Origin: Bacteroidota bacterium
Lineage (GTDB): Bacteria; Bacteroidota; Bacteroidia; Bacteroidales; VadinHA17
Direction of reading: 5' to 3'
DNA length: 64,000 nucleotides
Assembly: GCA_016718875.1 (NCBI GenBank)
Contig: JADKBL010000006.1
Coordinates: forward strand, 1 to 64,000
A program made the translations under genes and the position numbers. The notes under the pieces are model-generated. The model did not search any database and had not been told where the DNA came from. It saw nothing but the letters and a program-made list of their open reading frames with translations. Positions 49,489 to 58,199 of this stretch are shown piece by piece (the stretch's first letter is position 1; the number at the start of each line of letters is the position of its first letter).

Positions 49489-50756
49489 TGAGCACTTACT
49501 TAAAGAGGCTCCATTCAGCTGTAACAAGTCCAATCATTATAATAGGTGCACTATTTTTTGTATTTGGATTTCTCACTTGGATCAGTGCTGTTCTGGTACC
49601 ATATCTTAAGATTGCATGTGAGCTTAATAATTTTCAGTCTTATCTGGTTGCCTTCTCCTTTTATATAGCCTATTTTTTCATGTCTGTCCCTTCAGGCTGG
49701 CTGCTTGAATACACCGGGTACAAAAAAGGCATGACAATCGGACTCATAACAATGGCTGTTGGATCACTTATATTCATTCCTGCTGCACTTACCAGGACAT
49801 ATGGACTATTCCTTACAGGATTGTTTATTCAGGGTGCAGGAATGGCCTTGCTTCAGACAGCATCAAATCCTTATGTTACAATAATTGGACCTATTGAGAG
49901 TGCAGCAAAGAGAATCAGTATAATGGGAATTTGCAATGGAGTTGCCGGTGTTCTTGCTCCTGCCATTCTCGGTTTTATAACTCTCGAAGGCGCTGATGAG
50001 CTTGTTGAAAAGGTGGCAACAATGACTCCTGAACTGAAAAACACTGAGCTAAATCTGCTTGCTGAAAGGGTTATAATCCCCTATCTTTTTATTACTTTCT
50101 CACTTGTTCTGCTGGCAGTTTTTCTATACTATTCTAATCTCCCGGATATAAATGCAGAAGAGGAAAATGCAATGTCAGCAGAGGAAACTACAAACAAAAC
50201 CAATATTTTCCAGTTTCCCCATCTCCTGCTGGGCGTAGCAGCGATTTTTCTGTACACAGGAGTTGAGGTTATTGCCGGCAATACAATTATCAGTTATGGC
50301 GTATACCTTGATATACCGCTGGCTACCGCAAAATTCTTCTCCTCATTTACAATTTTTGCAATGCTTGTCGGGTATGTTATCGGGATAATTGCAATTCCCA
50401 GATATGTAACACAAAACAAAGCACTGGTCATATCATCTGTTATGGGACTTATCTTTGCCCTTTCAGCAATCATGACAGGAGGATTTATTTCAGTAATGTT
50501 CATTGCATTACTGGGGTTGGCTAATTCATTGATGTGGCCGTCTATATGGCCATTGGCAATTACAGAACTGGGCCGGTTCACAAAAATCGGTTCATCGATT
50601 ATGGTAATGGCGATTTCAGGAGCTGCTATAATTCCATTGCTTTATGGCCGATTAGCCGATGTTTTTACCGCAAAATCAGCTTACTGGATAGTACTTCCGA
50701 TATATTTCTACATTTTATTTTATGCTTTGAAGGGACATAAGATCAGAAGAAAGTAA
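49488..50756 (+). CDS. FucP-like sugar MFS transporter
   Basis: A 422-residue, 12-helix major facilitator of the L-fucose:H+ / glucose-galactose group: FGFLTWISAVLVPYLKIACELNN at the N-terminus, then FYIAYFFMSVPSGWLLEYTGYKKG, QGAGMALLQTASNPYVTIIGP and LANSLMWPSIWPLAITELG. It imports a free monosaccharide with protons. It overlaps the upstream gene by one base (TAATG). Fucose is the likeliest substrate given the GH29 gene in the same operon; galactose or glucose remain possible. Confidence 0.9.
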   Translation: MSTYLKRLHSAVTSPIIIIGALFFVFGFLTWISAVLVPYLKIACELNNFQSYLVAFSFYIAYFFMSVPSGWLLEYTGYKKGMTIGLITMAVGSLIFIPAALTRTYGLFLTGLFIQGAGMALLQTASNPYVTIIGPIESAAKRISIMGICNGVAGVLAPAILGFITLEGADELVEKVATMTPELKNTELNLLAERVIIPYLFITFSLVLLAVFLYYSNLPDINAEEENAMSAEETTNKTNIFQFPHLLLGVAAIFLYTGVEVIAGNTIISYGVYLDIPLATAKFFSSFTIFAMLVGYVIGIIAIPRYVTQNKALVISSVMGLIFALSAIMTGGFISVMFIALLGLANSLMWPSIWPLAITELGRFTKIGSSIMVMAISGAAIIPLLYGRLADVFTAKSAYWIVLPIYFYILFYALKGHKIRRK

Positions 50757-50810
50757 GACCACACACACCTTATCTATCAACCAATTTATTTTATGAAGTT
50801 AAGATGGTAA

Positions 50811-50898
50811 AAGTTTCCCTCCTTTTGAAGGAGGGGTGGCCGGGGTAATTGATAATCTATATATTACAAGGTTCAATTCCCGGCCGGGGTGGTTGATT
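50811..50898 (+). repeat. Modular palindromic repeat, copy 1
   Basis: An 88-base element with an outer module at 50811-50842 (hairpin CCCTCCTTTTGAAGGAGGG then GTGGCCG) and an end module at 50881-50898 (CGGCCGGGGTGGTTGATT). The middle of about 40 bases is AT-rich. The reverse complement of copy 2 at 52292-52380 has both modules but a different middle. It may also terminate the transporter operon. Confidence 0.75.
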
Positions 50899-50987
50899 AT
50901 TCAATTTTTCTAACTTAATTACTAAAGTTAACAGAAACCTCTTTATACAAAAAAATAAATAATTGTCCGTGTAAGAACTGGCATTAA

Positions 50988-52076
50988 TTAGTTATCAGCA
51001 GGAATGATTTTAATATTTGAGAAAGGATTATTTTTCAATGATTCGAAGTATTCTGCCATATAGTCTCTTTGGTTATTTATTATTTTAATTATCTCTTCAT
51101 TTTCAAATAGAGGCTTCAAGGTACTATATAGCGAATCAACTCTGGTAAATTCATTTATATTTCTGCATACTGCAAATGATTCTGAAGTCTTCCAGGCAAA
51201 ATAATATTCAAGTATTTCTCCTTTTAAAATTTCCTTTGCTTCAGGGATAGATCTTTCAAATAAGGGAAGTCCTCTGTCTATCCCATGTTTACCTTCCAGT
51301 CCCTGTTGACGGTTTACCCATAGATAGGTATCAATACACTGGTAATAATATTCAGATAATTTTGCTTTTGGATTATTAAAGCTAATCTTATTAAAAGTGT
51401 AATATGTATCCGGATTGGATATATTTTCTTTAAAAAAGAATTTACGGTACATAATTAGGGATGGTCGCATGAAAACCTTATGATATTTAATATCCGCTTT
51501 CATAGTTTCATAAAACCAAGAAGGTATATTATAAGTACTTTCATAATGATTTAAAAATTCCATTTCAGATTTGAATAAGGAATCGCTAAGTGAAATTGCC
51601 TTTTCAATCGGATATGATATATTTGAAAAATTGGTTAAAGGATAACTAATACTCCAATATCCCAATTTTTCATGCTTTTTTGAAAAGAACTTCATAATTT
51701 CACCAAATTCACCATCAATATTAATAACATCATCATCAGCTATATTTGAATCTAAATTTGCAACAATTGCAAGTGTATCCCCGGGAATTACATAGGTCTG
51801 AAAATTCTTTCTTAAGGTTAAGTCAATAAAATCAGGTTTTGTTGTCTTATGTTTAAAATAGTAAATGGAATCATGAGTGATCTTAATATTTTTCATTACG
51901 CATCCCCTCGGAAGCATTGGAGAGGTTTTATAAGAGAATTCGAATGTATCCGAACAGTTTATTACTATCAGTTTAATGTAGGCAGAATCATTTAGTTTCA
52001 AATCAAGAGTACGTTCTTGATGTTTTGAACATCCGATAAGAATCAGGAAGGCTAAGACTGAGATTTTTTCCTTCAT
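50988..52076 (-). CDS. Orphan lipoprotein of unknown function
   Basis: A 362-residue AT-rich gene. The signal (ISVLAFLILIGCSK) has a lipobox Cys at about 16. The N-terminal beta region (NCSDTFEFSYKTSP through FIDLTLRKNFQTYVIPGDTLAI) resembles the DUF4369-like leaders of Bacteroidota thiol-disulfide lipoproteins, but the thioredoxin domain is absent. The rest is helical with no known motif. It lies alone, bracketed by two inverted copies of an 88/89-base repeat, with no operon partner. Confidence 0.7.
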   Translation of the reverse strand: MKEKISVLAFLILIGCSKHQERTLDLKLNDSAYIKLIVINCSDTFEFSYKTSPMLPRGCVMKNIKITHDSIYYFKHKTTKPDFIDLTLRKNFQTYVIPGDTLAIVANLDSNIADDDVINIDGEFGEIMKFFSKKHEKLGYWSISYPLTNFSNISYPIEKAISLSDSLFKSEMEFLNHYESTYNIPSWFYETMKADIKYHKVFMRPSLIMYRKFFFKENISNPDTYYTFNKISFNNPKAKLSEYYYQCIDTYLWVNRQQGLEGKHGIDRGLPLFERSIPEAKEILKGEILEYYFAWKTSESFAVCRNINEFTRVDSLYSTLKPLFENEEIIKIINNQRDYMAEYFESLKNNPFSNIKIIPADN

Positions 52077-52291
52077 ATATAACAGTTTAAGACACCTAAA
52101 GTTATAACTAATTTATTAATAATGCAACTATGCAATTAGTTTTGCATTATGATTGCTTGTGTCTAACTTAGGTATAGATATAATTCTGCAAATGTTTTAA
52201 GATTAGAAAACAGATTTGATTATAGGGGCCCTGAATATTTGAAACATCAGTCAATATAAGTAATCATATAAAGAAAGAATAACCCTATTAA
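52077..52291. other. Intergenic region upstream of the orphan lipoprotein
   Basis: AT-rich, no coding sequence recognised. A minus-strand TAACTTTA about 25 bases before the lipoprotein start is a near match to the -7 box. Confidence 0.4.
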
Positions 52292-52380
52292 AATCAACCA
52301 CCCCGGCCGCATATAGGCTGTGCAATACTATTATAACCCTTGTGCTGCGGCCACCCCTCCTTCAAAAGGAGGGGAAACTT
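52292..52380 (-). repeat. Modular palindromic repeat, copy 2 (inverted)
   Basis: An 89-base element that, read on the minus strand, begins AAGTTTCCCCTCCTTTTG and ends GGCCGGGGTGGTTGATT, matching both modules of copy 1 with one extra C. The centre differs entirely. It points toward copy 1 across the orphan lipoprotein gene. Confidence 0.75.
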
Positions 52381-52438
52381 GTACTATTCAATACACTTAC
52401 AAAACTTTACTTAGGTCGACGGCAATACTTCAAATACT

Positions 52439-53656
52439 TTAAGCTGAAACTGCTTTTTGAATTTTCAGTATTGCTTCGGCAAATTTATCCATGTCCTCTT
52501 TAGGTCCGAGCATGCCGTGTTGCAAAATCCATACAGCCTCCTCATAGCAGGCATTTTCTGTTACGGGACAATGCACTTTTGTATAATCAACATAATCAGG
52601 AATAGCATAGCACATGAAGTTCTTCTTCTGAAATAAAGGCTGCTTGTATAATGGCTGCGGATATCCCATAAAACACGGAACACCTTCAGCAACAAGCATT
52701 TTCGCAAATTCAGGTTTAGAGAGGTTATTGAATTCAGATTTATCATACCTGAATATATAGATATGATAACTATGCAGAGTCTCTCCCACTCCTCTTCCAA
52801 GAGGATTAATACCCTTTATTTTTGAAAGAAGTGAATTGAGATAAGTGCCATTTTCATGTCTCTTTCTTGTCTGATCAGCGAGATTCTTTATTTGTACGGC
52901 AAGTATAGCAACCTGAAGCTGTGTCATTCTGTAATTGCAACCCAGATAATGATGCTCATACCATTGTCCTCCTTTTACCCTTCCGACATTCCGGAGAGAG
53001 TTCATCATGTCAAAGAGTTTCTCATCATTTGTTATTACCATTCCCCCCTCTCCGCAGGTAAGATTTTTTGATGACTGGAAACTGAAGCAGCCTGCATCGC
53101 CTATGCTTCCAAGCTTTTTACCCTTGTATTCAGCTCCGTGTCCATGACATGCATCTTCAATAACTTTAAGGTTATGCTTCTTAGCTATAGCCATTATTTT
53201 GTCCATATCGCATGCCTGTCCGGCAAAATGGACAGGGATTATTGCCCTGGTACGTTTTGTTATTGCTGCTTCAATCTTTAGCGGATCCAGATTATATGTT
53301 TCAGGATCAATATCGACAAAGACAGGGACACAATTTGCTTCCAGAACAATTGTTGATGTAGCAATAAAAGTGTAGGGAGGAATAATTACTTCATCACCTG
53401 GCTTTACACCACAGGCGATCAAAGCAAGACGCAATGCAACTGATCCGTTGACACAGGTGAGGGCATACTTTGTCCCGCAGAATGCAGCAAATTCATCTTC
53501 AAAGGATTTAATAAGGTCTCCGCAATCTGGATTCCCCCATTTTCCACTTCTGACAACATCTGCTACAGCATTTACTTCGGTTTCATCGAATAATGGCCAG
53601 TTGAAATCCTTATCAATTGTTTTTTGTCCACCATTTATAGCAAGACTGCTTTTCAT
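52439..53656 (-). CDS. DegT/DnrJ/EryC1/StrS family aminotransferase
   Basis: A 405-residue PLP enzyme. Motifs are AINGGQKTIDKDF at the start (typical of the StrS/scyllo-inosose aminotransferase branch), VNGSVALRLALIACG, VIIPPYTFIAT, VIEDACHGHGAEYKG and SFQSSKNLTCGEGGM with Lys197 as Schiff base. It transfers an amino group to a keto-sugar or keto-cyclitol. It is the last gene of the long operon and follows a Gfo/Idh oxidoreductase that could supply the keto substrate. In a catabolic setting it could act in the deaminating direction. Confidence 0.9.
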   Translation of the reverse strand: MKSSLAINGGQKTIDKDFNWPLFDETEVNAVADVVRSGKWGNPDCGDLIKSFEDEFAAFCGTKYALTCVNGSVALRLALIACGVKPGDEVIIPPYTFIATSTIVLEANCVPVFVDIDPETYNLDPLKIEAAITKRTRAIIPVHFAGQACDMDKIMAIAKKHNLKVIEDACHGHGAEYKGKKLGSIGDAGCFSFQSSKNLTCGEGGMVITNDEKLFDMMNSLRNVGRVKGGQWYEHHYLGCNYRMTQLQVAILAVQIKNLADQTRKRHENGTYLNSLLSKIKGINPLGRGVGETLHSYHIYIFRYDKSEFNNLSKPEFAKMLVAEGVPCFMGYPQPLYKQPLFQKKNFMCYAIPDYVDYTKVHCPVTENACYEEAVWILQHGMLGPKEDMDKFAEAILKIQKAVSA

Positions 53657-53668
53657 AATAATATATTT

Positions 53669-54661
53669 TTATAAATGTTTATAGCATAATTCAATTGCCT
53701 GAAGTGATGAAACCGGAGAGCAAAGTTCCGGGTTAGTTCCATGAGTCAGACATTCTGCGAAATATTTCATCTCATTAAAATATCCTGCGCCGGCATCACC
53801 AGCAGGAACCTCCCGGACAGAGGTATCATCTGCTATTTTGATTACATCGCCGTTAATAGTTGAAAAAACTATGCTGGCTTTTTCAAACTGGGCCATATAG
53901 CCTGCCTGAAACGGAAAACTCTTATGAAATGTAAATCCCCCTTCTATCTTAACATGAAGTTTTTTATCACCAAAACTCCATAATGCACTGATAAAGTCTT
54001 GTTTACTATATTCACCCGGCAGATAAAAAGAATCAATTTTCGCAGGGAGTCCAACTACTGAGGCAGCAAAATCGATATCATGAATAACGAGATCGAAAAG
54101 TGCGCCGCCTGAAAGATCCTTAACATCCTTCTCTTTCCATTGCCCCCACCCGGGGAGTCCGCAAAACCTTGTGAGAGAAAGAAAATTAAGATCGCCAAAT
54201 TCTCCGGAATCAATCCATTGTTTAAGCTTCTGATATGGAGACATGAATCTGACAACATGGCCAATCATCAGAAGTTTCTTTTTCGATTCAGCAAGGTCTA
54301 TTAGTTCTTTTGCCTTAACCGGATCAATGCATAATGGCTTTTCAAGAAAGACATGTTTATTATTCTGCAACATCTTCTTTGTCAGATCATAATGCGTATT
54401 CACATGTGTGCATATTACAGCAATTTCAAAATCTTCCTTACGAAGACACTCATCAAGATCAGCATAACGGCTGGCTTCCGATAACTCATCAGCATTAAGG
54501 TTTCCAACAGATATGTTTCCAATAGCAGAGTGAAGGTTTTTATCAATTACTGAAAGATCGCGTTCAACAATAGCCGATAATTTCAACTCTTTAATTTTCA
54601 ATATACTCAGAGCATGAGTCATTCCCATGTAACCAAAACCGATAATAGCTGCTTTCTTCAT
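53669..54661 (-). CDS. Gfo/Idh/MocA family oxidoreductase
   Basis: Cytoplasmic, 330 residues, with AAIIGFGYMGMTHALS (NAD-binding), IAVICTHVNTHYDLTKKMLQNNKHVFLEKPLCIDP with the catalytic EKP lysine, and GHVVRFMSPYQKLKQW plus LFDLVIHDIDFAASVVG in the substrate domain (the HDxD histidine is present). Oxidises or reduces a sugar or cyclitol using NAD. It is 12 bases upstream of the aminotransferase, so the two probably act in sequence. Confidence 0.9.
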   Translation of the reverse strand: MKKAAIIGFGYMGMTHALSILKIKELKLSAIVERDLSVIDKNLHSAIGNISVGNLNADELSEASRYADLDECLRKEDFEIAVICTHVNTHYDLTKKMLQNNKHVFLEKPLCIDPVKAKELIDLAESKKKLLMIGHVVRFMSPYQKLKQWIDSGEFGDLNFLSLTRFCGLPGWGQWKEKDVKDLSGGALFDLVIHDIDFAASVVGLPAKIDSFYLPGEYSKQDFISALWSFGDKKLHVKIEGGFTFHKSFPFQAGYMAQFEKASIVFSTINGDVIKIADDTSVREVPAGDAGAGYFNEMKYFAECLTHGTNPELCSPVSSLQAIELCYKHL

Positions 54662-54787
54662 ATAGTAAGTTTCCCTTTTATAGAAAGAATAAATGTAATC
54701 ACTTTCTCTAAGTTTTTAACAAAAATTAAAGCCGGACTTATTTCAGATTTTATTAATGAAAAATGATAATTGCCTGTATTCACCAGA

Positions 54788-56008
54788 CTAATAATAGTCC
54801 AGTAATACATGCAAAAGCCCTTTACCTGTATCCTTCCATTCCTCTGCAGAGGGGATTCTGCCCAAACCTGATATCCAGTTTGCATTCAGCTCATATACAA
54901 ATGATTCTAATCCATAACGATTATATAATCCGTTATTAATTGTCCATACAACAGGTTGCCCGTTATCATTCCATATATATCTGAATGATTCAGAAAAAGA
55001 GGTATGCTGACGCATCAGTTTTTCAAATCTTTCCATATTCTGCTTATACTGAATGTCATTCCTGTCCCGATTTGTAAGATGCACATCACCTTTATCATCA
55101 TTATGCAGGTCAATTACAAGTACCGGAGGAGTACCTTTTATTATAAGACTGGTAATATAATTCACAAACACATAGTTCTCAGGGCACAACAATGAATCCG
55201 GAGCTTTATCCCATGCCCTGTTAAGATCCATTCCTGCAACATTGAACCGGGTCATTCCCCTGACAACTCCATCTTTGTTGGCCATAGGAAGAATTGAAAA
55301 GCAGAAATTATTCATTGCATTTTTCCCGTATTCCCTGATAAATTCATCAATAAGTCCCTCTACTACCCAATTACCTCCAGGCTCCCATGGGTGTGCCCTT
55401 GCCCGGATAACTATCTGGAACTTAGCAGAAGGATCGCCCAATCTTATAATCTCCAGTGGCCTTTTTTCAACTGTTTTACCAATATCAATTACCTCAATAC
55501 CTTTTCTTCCTTTAGTTCTGTCCAAAAGGGATTTAAGATCGGCAGTAGTATAAACAGGAAGCCGGGCCAGGTAAATTTCATCCGCCTCAGGTATAAGTTC
55601 CAGATAAAGTTCCCGCCCGGGTAAAGTTGATGTCTTTAGTGCCTTCCAGTTTTTATTATCATATGAAACATAGCATGGGATACCTGTCCTGTAATTCCAC
55701 CAGTCTGTTGCAGGCTTGCCGTTATATACATCCGGGACCATCTTTTCAATAGTCAGTTTTATTCTGGTACCCTTATTAGTAATAATTTTAAAATACCAGT
55801 GATCAGTCTGCCTGTTCAATGTTTCTCTTTGATAATCAGGCAAAAGAGAAATTACAAGAGTGTCATTTACGATTTTCCAGTTAAGCGGAGAGCCGTTTTC
55901 AAAATAATAATCCACAAACTTAATTTCAGGAGATTTATTCTGACCTCTCAAAATAAATCCTCCTGTAATCAACAGAATAACAAACAAGGTTTTTCTGAAA
56001 TAATGCAT
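54788..56008 (-). CDS. Secreted M14-family zinc carboxypeptidase-like protein
   Basis: Exported protein of about 406 residues (signal FRKTLFVILLITGGFILRG). Zinc ligands are seen as RARAHPWEPGGNWVVEG (H..E) and VIDLHNDDKGDVHL (His). A glutamate in ESFVYELN near the C-terminus is the likely general base. An N-terminal beta domain (residues 30-150) precedes the catalytic part. The start is taken at 56008, six bases past the upstream stop, although ATGs at 56017 and 56026 are in frame. It cleaves peptide or amide bonds; the target is unknown. Confidence 0.85.
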   Translation of the reverse strand: MHYFRKTLFVILLITGGFILRGQNKSPEIKFVDYYFENGSPLNWKIVNDTLVISLLPDYQRETLNRQTDHWYFKIITNKGTRIKLTIEKMVPDVYNGKPATDWWNYRTGIPCYVSYDNKNWKALKTSTLPGRELYLELIPEADEIYLARLPVYTTADLKSLLDRTKGRKGIEVIDIGKTVEKRPLEIIRLGDPSAKFQIVIRARAHPWEPGGNWVVEGLIDEFIREYGKNAMNNFCFSILPMANKDGVVRGMTRFNVAGMDLNRAWDKAPDSLLCPENYVFVNYITSLIIKGTPPVLVIDLHNDDKGDVHLTNRDRNDIQYKQNMERFEKLMRQHTSFSESFRYIWNDNGQPVVWTINNGLYNRYGLESFVYELNANWISGLGRIPSAEEWKDTGKGLLHVLLDYY

Positions 56009-56013
56009 TGTAA

Positions 56014-58188
56014 TCATTGGATCCACTCCTTCATTAAAGATTCAAATTTCCAGTCAGAATTTACCGGTTTCAGGTTAAAAGCCTTTTCAGCATTGTTTTC
56101 CTTATAAAGCTGTTTTATAACATTCATATCTTCATTTATCATTTCCGGATTTTCAGATTTTCCATTGCCATCAGTTGGTCCGGCAATCAGAAGTCTTCTC
56201 GGAGCCAGTGATCCTGCAAGAAGAGGAAGATCATAACCTGCCAGAACTGCCGGAACAGCGCCCGATATATTGGATGATTTATAGAAATGGTTCAGGACAA
56301 GTGATCTGTAGGATGAATATGGTTCAAGAAGCGCAATAGCTGAAATGCTTTTATCAAATGCAGCGGCGTGAAGAAGGACAGGTGAAAGTTCTTTTTCAGC
56401 AATACCGATAATTTCCTTAACAGAAACTTCCTGTTTAAGCAAACCGACAAGTTTTGAGACATCGGCAGCCCTGATTCCGACAATGCTTCTCCCGATCACG
56501 ATGGAAGCATACCACAGGTTATGCGATTCACCATCGATGTATGCATCACCCTGGAAAATACCAGGACCTGTTTCTCCCATTCCGATCAGATCCGGAGCAA
56601 GCACCATAAAACCCTGTTTAACGAGCCATTCTATTTTTCCACCGGCTTTTGATTCAACTGATTTGCCATCCGGATCAAGGTAGATAATTGCCTTCCCGTT
56701 GAATTTAGCTGGTACTGTGAGGATATATGGAATTACATAGTCACCTTCACCCTTTACATAATATTTTTCAATTGAAATGCCGTCTTTTTTAAATCTCCCG
56801 GAGAAAACCGGCATATCATTTTTATCAGGCTCAATGTATCCTGATAACTTCCTGGCAGAATTAAGAACCACATCAGCTTTCGACTTATTCTCGTTCAGAA
56901 ATAACTCTCTTTTGGCAATTATCTTCAGTGCGTCTTTCCTGTTAAGGCTGAAAACAGTTTCACCTCCAAGTGAAGTTGAGATCTGTCCATCAGAGGTAAC
57001 TCTCAGTTCATCTTTTGTTAATAAATTAACAATCTGATCTTTAGAATCTCCCGGATTATTCAGATGTTTTTGAAAGAAAGCATACATCGCCTCCCTGTTT
57101 TTGAGTGTGGAGGCATGACTTGTATCGTCCTCTGCCCTTCCGAAATTTTCTTTTTTTCCGAATGATTCATAAATCCTGTTTACTTCAGCCTCTGCTTCCC
57201 TGGCACCCTGTATGCTGAATATGTCCCTTGTTGTGGTTATCATCAGAGATGGTTTTGGAGCCCTTACAGAAAGGAGATCGGGCAAATCAAGGTCCTTCTC
57301 AATAAAACGGGGAAAATTCTGTTCCGCATCCTGATTACCCATGGTCTGAAGAAGTCTTGTAAAAGTAGTGATGTAGCATTCAGGTGCAGAGGCATAAATA
57401 CGGTCATCAAATGCAGCAATGTAAGATGATTGGGTTCCCCCGCCAGACCTTCCGGTAATACCTATTCTTGAAGGGTCTACCTCTTTTCTGGTTACCAGAT
57501 AATCAATTGCCCTGATACCGTCCCAGATCATATAACGGGCCTGTGAGCTTCCTGTAATAAATGCCTGGTTACCCGGATAGGAATGTTCCTTTGTAGGTCC
57601 TCCTGCTGTGGATTTTCCCTTTTCCTTATCATAATATTCAAGCCTTTCTCCCTGTCCGACCGGATCGAATGCAAAAACAACAAATCCCTTTAAAACAAGA
57701 TTTGTTATTACATACTGATAAACAGGACTCCTGTATCCATCCTCAGAATGGCCGCTGCAATAAATAATAGCTGGGGCCTTTGCCTTTTTTGAAAGGCCCT
57801 TGGGGATATACAATGAAGAGGTTACATAAAATCCGGGCTGTGACTCAAATATGATATGTTCAACACGGAATTTTTCCTTTTCAATTGTCCTTACAATCTT
57901 TGCATTCAGGGGAGTTTTTTCCGGGAATGGTCCGACGATCTCGGTCAGGGTAGTTCTGATATAATCCTGTCTCTTCTGCCACTCCTGGAGGGTATTAATG
58001 TTTTTGATTTCAGCAGACCTTTTAGCAAGCAGGTCAATAGCCTGATCTGCAAGGTGATGATAGAGTGAATTCTGAATATCACTGTATTGCAGCCAGCTGT
58101 TCTTAACCACATCGAGTTCATTTTGTGCACCAAGGTTACTGCAGGCAAGCACTATTAATAAGACTATTGAAAGAAGAGTTCTGAACAT
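56014..58188 (-). CDS. Secreted acetyl-xylan-esterase-like protein with tandem hydrolase domains
   Basis: A 724-residue exported protein (signal ending ACSNLGAQ). The first alpha/beta hydrolase domain has YCSGHSEDGYRSPVYQY (oxyanion region), FDPVGQGERLEYY and the nucleophile Ser248 in GITGRSGGGTQSSY. DDTSHAST (about 354-361) probably supplies the histidine. The second domain (about 480-720) repeats the fold, with VLAPDLIGMGETGPG, but its elbow reads IVGIRAADV without a clear GxSxG, so it is probably inactive. It belongs to the CE7/CE15-like esterases of glycan loci and precedes the M14 gene. Confidence 0.8.
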   Translation of the reverse strand: MFRTLLSIVLLIVLACSNLGAQNELDVVKNSWLQYSDIQNSLYHHLADQAIDLLAKRSAEIKNINTLQEWQKRQDYIRTTLTEIVGPFPEKTPLNAKIVRTIEKEKFRVEHIIFESQPGFYVTSSLYIPKGLSKKAKAPAIIYCSGHSEDGYRSPVYQYVITNLVLKGFVVFAFDPVGQGERLEYYDKEKGKSTAGGPTKEHSYPGNQAFITGSSQARYMIWDGIRAIDYLVTRKEVDPSRIGITGRSGGGTQSSYIAAFDDRIYASAPECYITTFTRLLQTMGNQDAEQNFPRFIEKDLDLPDLLSVRAPKPSLMITTTRDIFSIQGAREAEAEVNRIYESFGKKENFGRAEDDTSHASTLKNREAMYAFFQKHLNNPGDSKDQIVNLLTKDELRVTSDGQISTSLGGETVFSLNRKDALKIIAKRELFLNENKSKADVVLNSARKLSGYIEPDKNDMPVFSGRFKKDGISIEKYYVKGEGDYVIPYILTVPAKFNGKAIIYLDPDGKSVESKAGGKIEWLVKQGFMVLAPDLIGMGETGPGIFQGDAYIDGESHNLWYASIVIGRSIVGIRAADVSKLVGLLKQEVSVKEIIGIAEKELSPVLLHAAAFDKSISAIALLEPYSSYRSLVLNHFYKSSNISGAVPAVLAGYDLPLLAGSLAPRRLLIAGPTDGNGKSENPEMINEDMNVIKQLYKENNAEKAFNLKPVNSDWKFESLMKEWIQ

Positions 58189-58199
58189 GTCTGTTTGTG

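Noticed and set aside
50811..52380. CRISPR-like repeat pair
   Set aside because: Only two copies, inverted, 1.4 kb apart, with a protein gene between them; no spacers or cas genes.
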